Shown here in pieces: positions 23,056 to 26,946 of a stretch of DNA of 26,946 nucleotides. Numbering within the stretch: the first letter of the stretch is position 1; every line of letters starts with the position of its first letter. Origin of the DNA: SYFY01 sp031385325 (GTDB taxonomy: Bacteria > Pseudomonadota > Gammaproteobacteria > Pseudomonadales > Azotimanducaceae); contig JANNBJ010000236.1 of the NCBI GenBank assembly GCA_031385325.1, forward strand, positions 1 to 26,946, read 5' to 3'. Made by a program: the position numbers and the translations under genes. Under the pieces are notes generated by a model. The model was given only the letters and a program-made list of their open reading frames with translations, searched no databases and was not told the DNA's origin.

Positions 23056-23438
23056 TCTATCACGGCGGCTGTCACTGTGGCGCGATCGCGTTCGAGGTTG
23101 AAGCTTCCGAAGATCTTGAAGTTGAAGACTGCAACTGCTCTATCTGCTGCATGACTGGCTTTCTTCACCTGATCGTCCCGATGTCCAGGTTTCATCTGCT
23201 TCGAGGTGCGGAGCATGTCACCACTTACACCTTCAATACCGGCGTCGCGCAGCATACGTTCTGTCGAGTCTGCGGCATCAAGCCGTTTTATACCCCGCGC
23301 TCCAATCCAGACGGTATCGACATCAACGTGCGATGTCTTGTCGAAACCCCGGCGTCGATGCGGATCCTGCCGTTTGATGGCCGTCACTGGGAAGACCATG
23401 CCCATTCACTTGCCCACAAGAGTGAGGTTTCAACATGA
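23052..23438 (+). CDS. GFA family protein (CENP-V/GFA fold)
   Basis: This 128-residue protein has GCHCG (C7, C9), CNCSIC (C27, C29, C32) and CRVCG (C71, C74), the family's zinc ligands. Spacing is almost identical to the GFA protein at 14057, so the two are paralogues in domain but diverged in sequence. It starts at GTG overlapping the GNAT stop (GTGA) and ends overlapping the DUF1330 start (ATGA), so the three genes are tightly coupled. A role with reactive carbonyls or glutathione is suggested by the family name but not established for this member. Confidence 0.9.
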   Translation: MIYHGGCHCGAIAFEVEASEDLEVEDCNCSICCMTGFLHLIVPMSRFHLLRGAEHVTTYTFNTGVAQHTFCRVCGIKPFYTPRSNPDGIDINVRCLVETPASMRILPFDGRHWEDHAHSLAHKSEVST

Positions 23439-23722
23439 GTGCGTATCTGATCGCTGACATCCAGATTACGGACCCGCAGGCTTTCGAAGAATACCGTCGC
23501 CTCGTCCCTGCAATCATCGAGGCACATGGCGGCCGTTATCTCGTTCGCGGTGGAGAGGCCCGATTGCTGGAAGGCGATTCGGCTCCCGGGCGGACCATCG
23601 TGCTGGAGTTCGCGGATATGGAGCATCTCAATGCGTTCTATTTTTCTGCGGACTACGAACCTCTGAAGGCGCTGCGAATGCGGGCGTCGACCGGCCGATT
23701 GTTCTCTGTGGCCGGTGTCTGA
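23435..23722 (+). CDS. DUF1330 protein
   Basis: This 95-residue protein has the family pattern: YLIADIQITDPQAFEEYR, then IIEAHGGRYLVRGGE, the LEGD segment, IVLEFADMEHLNAFY and SADYEPLKALR. DUF1330 proteins are small dimeric alpha-beta barrels, distantly like Dabb/ABM domains, with no settled function. The ATG overlaps the GFA stop as ATGA. Its stop is immediately followed by a stop codon on the minus strand (TGATCA). Confidence 0.93.
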   Translation: MSAYLIADIQITDPQAFEEYRRLVPAIIEAHGGRYLVRGGEARLLEGDSAPGRTIVLEFADMEHLNAFYFSADYEPLKALRMRASTGRLFSVAGV

Positions 23723-23932
23723 TCAGCGTGGATCGAGTGTCAACCACAGACGCAGCAGATGTCGCTGGCGACTTTCGTGGTCCGACTCGGCCTCCGGCCG
23801 CACGACGACGTGTCTTGCGATCGAGGTGACAATTCGGCTGGTGCCACGCGCATCGGCTGTGCGCCGAAACAGTAAACCAGCAAAATCCGCGCTATCACAC
23901 TCAAAACACTGGCCCGGCGCATGCGTTCTATT
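23723..23932 (-). pseudogene. Open fragment resembling the C-terminus of a TauD/TfdA-type dioxygenase
   Basis: On the minus strand a frame without a start codon runs from 23932 to a TGA at 23723-23725. Its last residues, ESRQRHLLRLWLTLDPR, resemble the RRHLLRLWL ending typical of TauD/TfdA Fe(II)/2-oxoglutarate dioxygenases. The rest is not recognisable and no catalytic histidine motif is present. It abuts the DUF1330 stop as TGATCA. If real, it is a truncated remnant of a lost gene. Otherwise the 23723-23980 interval holds nothing. Confidence 0.3.
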
Positions 23933-23980
23933 TCATGATTGCACCGAATCGCCCACCGCTCCAAGGAACGAAAGAGACTC

Positions 23981-24664
23981 ATGCTGCTTCTGCACATTGC
24001 CAACAAGAACTACTCCTCCTGGTCGCTACGCCCCTGGATACTGTTGCGGGAACTGGGCATCCCGTTCATCGAGCGGGTATCGCCATTCGACGAAAAGGCG
24101 CCTGGTGCCTTCAAGTCGTTTTCGCCTACCGGCAAAGTGCCCTGCCTGGTAGATGGCGAACTGGTGATCTGGGATTCGCTCGCAATCGCAGAATATGTCG
24201 CCGAACATCATCCGCGGGTCTGGCCGTCAGATCGAACGGCCCGCGCCTGGGCACGCAGTGCGTCGGCGGAAATGCACTCAGGATTTGGCGAGCTTCGAAA
24301 CCATTGCGGAATGAACTGCGCCCTTCGAGTCAAGCTGCACACTGTGACCAAGCCATTGCAGGCGGACTGGGCACGAGTTGACGAACTCTGGTGCGATGGC
24401 TTGTCAAGATCTGGTGGTCCGTTCCTTGCTGGTGAGCGATTCACCGCAGTTGATGCGTTTTTCGCGCCGGTTGCCTTTCGTGTGCAGACCTATTCACCCG
24501 AATTGTCTGCGAAGGCACTCGACTATGCGCAGCGCCTGCGAACGTTGTCCTCGATGCGCGCGTGGTACTCCGCGGCACTGCGAGAACCGTGGCGAGATAC
24601 GCCGCACGAAGCCGAAGTGCGTTCGTACGGGGTAGTGCTGCAGGACGATCGTAAACCCGCATGA
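23981..24664 (+). CDS. Glutathione S-transferase family protein
   Basis: This 227-residue protein begins with the thioredoxin-like half, MLLLHIANKNYSSWSLRPW, where a serine of the YSSWS stretch is the likely catalytic residue, then TGKVPCLVDGELVIWDSLAIAEY, the glutathione-binding VPxLxD and xxSxAIxEY motifs. The helical C-terminal half follows with FTAVDAFFAPVAFR. It probably conjugates glutathione to electrophiles or reduces peroxides; the substrate is unknown. The ATG at 23981 is preferred over one at 23939 that adds basic residues outside the fold. The stop overlaps the DUF2784 start as ATGA. Confidence 0.93.
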   Translation: MLLLHIANKNYSSWSLRPWILLRELGIPFIERVSPFDEKAPGAFKSFSPTGKVPCLVDGELVIWDSLAIAEYVAEHHPRVWPSDRTARAWARSASAEMHSGFGELRNHCGMNCALRVKLHTVTKPLQADWARVDELWCDGLSRSGGPFLAGERFTAVDAFFAPVAFRVQTYSPELSAKALDYAQRLRTLSSMRAWYSAALREPWRDTPHEAEVRSYGVVLQDDRKPA

Positions 24665-25068
24665 CACCGGAAGTGTGGGGCTGGGTGGCCGATGCGGTAC
24701 TCATTCTGCACTTTGCCTTTGTGGTGTTTGTTGTAGGCGGGCTATTGACGATCATTGTCGGCAATGTCTTTGGCTGGGTGTTCACAAACCAACTCTGGTT
24801 TCGCGCATTGCATCTTTTAGCGATCCTGATTGTGGTGCTTGAATCCTGGCTCGGCATCATCTGTCCGTTAACGGCTCTGGAAAATCACGCGCGCGTCGCA
24901 ACAGGTGCTGATGGATACGCCACTTCGTTCATTGAACACTGGCTGGGTTCGGTGCTGTTCTTCGATCTGCCGCCCTGGGTGTTCGTCGCTGCCTACACAT
25001 GCTTTGGTCTATTGGTGCTGCTCACCTGGTGGAAGTTCCCGCCGAAAAAGAGGATCGACCATGTCTGA
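24661..25068 (+). CDS. DUF2784 membrane protein
   Basis: This 135-residue protein has about four membrane helices. The family pattern is visible: DAVLILHFAFVVFVVGG at the start, a middle LLAILIVVLESWLGIICPLTALEN segment and a WxxxPP motif at the end (WWKFPPKK). Its function is unknown. The ATG overlaps the GST stop (ATGA), and the next gene starts inside its last codons, which fits one operon. A conserved cysteine lies in GIICPL. Confidence 0.92.
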   Translation: MTPEVWGWVADAVLILHFAFVVFVVGGLLTIIVGNVFGWVFTNQLWFRALHLLAILIVVLESWLGIICPLTALENHARVATGADGYATSFIEHWLGSVLFFDLPPWVFVAAYTCFGLLVLLTWWKFPPKKRIDHV

Positions 25069-25426
25069 AACACAATTTCTTTCTGCCATTCCGGTACTTG
25101 CCTCGCTCGACATCCGGCGCAGTGTCGACTTCTTTTCCACGGTTCTTGGCTTCTCGGTTCGGCATGCCGAACAGGGGGCTTATGGTGTGGTGACCAGAGG
25201 CGCGGTGGGTGTGCATTTCTGGGCGTGTGATGATCGACGCTATCCCGAGAACACGAGTTGTCGAATTCGGGTCGAAGGCATCGAGGTCCTGTATGACACC
25301 TGTCAGCGAGCCGGTATCGTGCATGTCAGGGCGCCTCTTGCGACCAAGCCCTGGGGAACGCGGGAGTTCGGTATCCTCGATCCAGACGGTAATCTGGTCA
25401 CGTTTACCGAGTGGACGGATGAGTGA
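25061..25426 (+). CDS. VOC superfamily protein (bleomycin-resistance/glyoxalase fold)
   Basis: This 121-residue protein shows ASLDIRRSVDFFSTVLGFSV, the usual first helix, and LDPDGNLVTFTEW, the usual end. AGAGG sits eight bases before the ATG at 25061, which lies eight bases inside the DUF2784 gene; the longer upstream frame is a shadow. The segment FGILDPDGN is typical of antibiotic-binding or small-molecule-binding VOC proteins. It could bind a drug or take part in detoxification, but no ligand is evident. Confidence 0.9.
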   Translation: MSETQFLSAIPVLASLDIRRSVDFFSTVLGFSVRHAEQGAYGVVTRGAVGVHFWACDDRRYPENTSCRIRVEGIEVLYDTCQRAGIVHVRAPLATKPWGTREFGILDPDGNLVTFTEWTDE

Positions 25427-25483
25427 GGCAGTGTGTGCACGACGTTTCGGCGTGAACTGCGCCTGCACAGAGAGTGTTGAACG

Positions 25484-25747
25484 ATGAAACATGCAGGACT
25501 GGAAGCGATCTCTCGCCTTGAAGCAGTGCTGGCCGAACTTCGCGCAATCGATGCGCTGAAAGAAAAACGACCGGGGGTCTTCTATCGTCGATCAAAAGCC
25601 TTTCTGCACTTTCATGAAGATCCGGCCGGACTGTTTGTCGACGTTCGGCTTTCGGGAGAAGACTTCACCCGCATGGCCGTCAACTCGGCAGCCGAGCGAA
25701 AACGTTTCGTGAAAGCAGTACAGACCACGCTTGGAGCTTCATCGTGA
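25484..25747 (+). CDS. Small conserved protein, function unknown
   Basis: This 87-residue soluble protein has an N-terminal helix (AISRLEAVLAELRAIDALKE), then GVFYRRSKAFLHFHEDPAGLFVDVR, and a final helix ERKRFVKAVQTTL. I recognise the FHEDPAGLxxDVR pattern from conserved unnamed proteins but know no function. There are no cysteines or obvious catalytic motifs. The stop overlaps the GTG start of the next hydrolase (GTGA), so they are probably co-translated. A 57-base gap with no clear promoter precedes it. Confidence 0.75.
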   Translation: MKHAGLEAISRLEAVLAELRAIDALKEKRPGVFYRRSKAFLHFHEDPAGLFVDVRLSGEDFTRMAVNSAAERKRFVKAVQTTLGASS

Positions 25748-26592
25748 ATCAGACCCACACCGGATTTGCGATCAACGGTTCAGCGCGGCTGTACTACGAG
25801 GTAGCGGGTAGTGGTCAGCCGGTAGTGTTGCTGCATGCCGGCGTTGCGGATTCGAGGCAATGGAACCATGAGTTTGGCTGGCTGGCCGAACGGTATCGTG
25901 TCGTTCGGCATGATCTGCGTGGTTATGGTCGCAGTGAGCCGGTGGCAGGTGACTTCTCGCACCTGGAAGATCTGCGGCTCATCTTGAAGACAGTGCAGAT
26001 CAACGAACCTGCACTGGTGATTGGCTGTTCCATGGGTGGGACACTGGCGATGGACCTTGCGCTTGAATATCCGGCGCTCGTTCGGGGCCTTGTCATGGTC
26101 GGATCCGGGCCGAGCGGGCTCAAGCTCGACGTGCCTCGGCCTGAGTTGTTTGGCGCCATAGGAAAGGCGTCAGAAGCCGGTGATCTCGACCTGGTTGCGG
26201 AGCTTGAAACCCGTCTCTGGTTTGATGGTGTAGGTCGATCGCCAGACGAGGTAGACCCGCAGATGAGAAAACTCGCCTACACGATGAATCGGCTGGCGTT
26301 GCAACATGAGCAGCAGCAGTTGGGTAAGCGCTTGCCCGACGTTGCCGTTACTGCCGTTCAGCGTCTGAAAGAGCTCTTGGTACCGGTGCTATCGATCATT
26401 GGCGAGCATGACATCCCGTATATCCATCTGGCGACCGACTATCTTGCCCAGCATGTGGCAACCGCGCGAAAGACAATCCTGCAGGACGCCGCGCATCTTC
26501 CGAACATGGATCAGCCGGCTGCGTTTCGTTTGTTGGTTGAGGAGTTCATTGCAGCAATTGACGCGGAAAAAACCTCCGCAGAACTTTGTTAA
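25744..26592 (+). CDS. Alpha/beta hydrolase
   Basis: This 282-residue protein starts at a GTG overlapping the previous stop. It has the oxyanion segment VVLLHAGVADSRQW (27-40), a nucleophile elbow GCSMGG (S96), D223 in GEHDIPY and H251 in DAAHLPNMD, so the triad is intact. The RHDLRGYGRS segment and length fit the common hydrolase group that includes lactonases, esterases and C-C hydrolases. It is followed 31 bases later by a Baeyer-Villiger monooxygenase gene, and such pairs often open a ketone by oxidation to an ester and then hydrolysis; this is inference. Confidence 0.93.
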   Translation: MNQTHTGFAINGSARLYYEVAGSGQPVVLLHAGVADSRQWNHEFGWLAERYRVVRHDLRGYGRSEPVAGDFSHLEDLRLILKTVQINEPALVIGCSMGGTLAMDLALEYPALVRGLVMVGSGPSGLKLDVPRPELFGAIGKASEAGDLDLVAELETRLWFDGVGRSPDEVDPQMRKLAYTMNRLALQHEQQQLGKRLPDVAVTAVQRLKELLVPVLSIIGEHDIPYIHLATDYLAQHVATARKTILQDAAHLPNMDQPAAFRLLVEEFIAAIDAEKTSAELC

Positions 26593-26623
26593 CCGGAAAA
26601 GCATAACCAGCGAGACCGCACGT

Positions 26624-26946
26624 ATGTCGAAAACTGAGCAGAATCCTTCAACGATCAACAAGGCCGCATTGCGTCAGAAGTACCTGGAAGAGTGCGACAA
26701 ACGTTTGCGCCCGGATGGTAACGAGCAATACCTGCGGGTGGCAGGGCAGTTGGCGCATTATCTTGAAGATCCCTATACACCGCTCACCCCGCGTGCGCCA
26801 ATCACGGATCATGTGACGTTTGCATTTGTCGGCGGTGGTTTTGCCGGGCTGGTTACGGGTGCACGGCTGGTTGAGGCGGGGATCACCGATGTGCGCATCA
26901 TCGAAAAGGGTGGCGACTTCGGCGGCACCTGGTACTGGAACCGTTA
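26624..26946 (+). CDS. Flavin-containing Baeyer-Villiger-type monooxygenase, N-terminal part (cut by window edge)
   Basis: The ATG at 26624 begins an open frame through the end of the window (107 codons). The N-terminal extension has RPDGNEQYLRVAGQLAHYL, then the FAD-binding FVGGGFAGLVTGARL (GxGxxG) and a GGDFGGTWYWNR segment, all typical of class I Baeyer-Villiger monooxygenases of the long N-terminus type (cyclopentadecanone monooxygenase-like). These oxidise ketones to esters or lactones with NADPH and oxygen. The fingerprint FxGxxxHxxxWP/D would lie beyond the edge. The ribosome site is weak. It lies directly after the alpha/beta hydrolase on the same strand. Confidence 0.9.
   Translation, partial: MSKTEQNPSTINKAALRQKYLEECDKRLRPDGNEQYLRVAGQLAHYLEDPYTPLTPRAPITDHVTFAFVGGGFAGLVTGARLVEAGITDVRIIEKGGDFGGTWYWNR

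Noticed and set aside
1..26946. CRISPR arrays, tRNA or rRNA genes, riboswitches, phage or toxin-antitoxin loci
   Set aside because: No regularly spaced repeats, tRNA-like TTCGAATC arms in suitable context, or recognisable genes of these kinds were seen on either strand.

Overview
The window is typical chromosomal DNA of a proteobacterium, most likely a gammaproteobacterium. The GC content looks to be in the high fifties by eye, genes are densely packed on both strands, and many neighbours overlap by ATGA or GTGA. A polB-type DNA polymerase II, an ArfB ribosome-rescue factor and a close YpeA homologue fit that assignment, but I cannot name a genus. I see no rRNA, tRNA, CRISPR array, plasmid or phage genes.

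Layout. Positions 1-3139 are a small accessory segment. A broken 3' end of an IS21-type istB lies at the left and a broken 5' end of an IS21-type istA at the right. Between them, on the minus strand, is a two-gene operon for a phospholipase D/cardiolipin-synthase-like protein and an exported protein with a possible START-like fold. Positions 3140-6711 hold an MFS exporter and, divergently, DNA polymerase II. Positions 6697-9950 form a lipid-related block: a close relative of alkylglycerol (ether lipid) monooxygenase, divergent from a DUF1295 membrane enzyme, which is translationally coupled to an exported glycerophosphodiester phosphodiesterase. Positions 10006-11662 are arfB coupled to a second MFS exporter. 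Positions 11713-15401 hold an exported HExxH metallopeptidase-like protein followed by small proteins (GNAT, a membrane HExxH protein, GFA, DUF1801, VOC). Positions 15498-17663 hold an acyl-CoA dehydrogenase and a quinone-oxidoreductase-type protein, convergent on a perfect hairpin. Positions 17786-20513 hold an exported DUF922 putative protease, a DUF3592 membrane protein, an FMN reductase and an exported formylglycine-generating-enzyme homologue with its catalytic cysteine pair. From 20630 to the right edge all intact genes are on the plus strand, mostly overlapping: PPOX, two alpha/beta hydrolases, two GNATs, GFA, DUF1330, GST, DUF2784, VOC, an unnamed 87-residue protein, and the start of a Baeyer-Villiger monooxygenase.

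How the parts may work together (inference). Three themes recur. The first is membrane lipid turnover: PLD, the ether-lipid-monooxygenase homologue, DUF1295 and the phosphodiesterase. The second is handling of xenobiotics and reactive carbonyls: the 20630-26946 run plus the GFA, VOC, FMN reductase and quinone reductase genes. The third is exported or membrane zinc-peptidase-like proteins, three unrelated ones within 7 kb. No single unmistakably new system stands out. The best leads are the lipid block at 6697-9950, the exported FGE homologue without a visible sulfatase, the PLD plus START-like pair between IS21 relics, and the coupling of ArfB to an efflux protein. Every functional assignment rests on motif recognition by eye.
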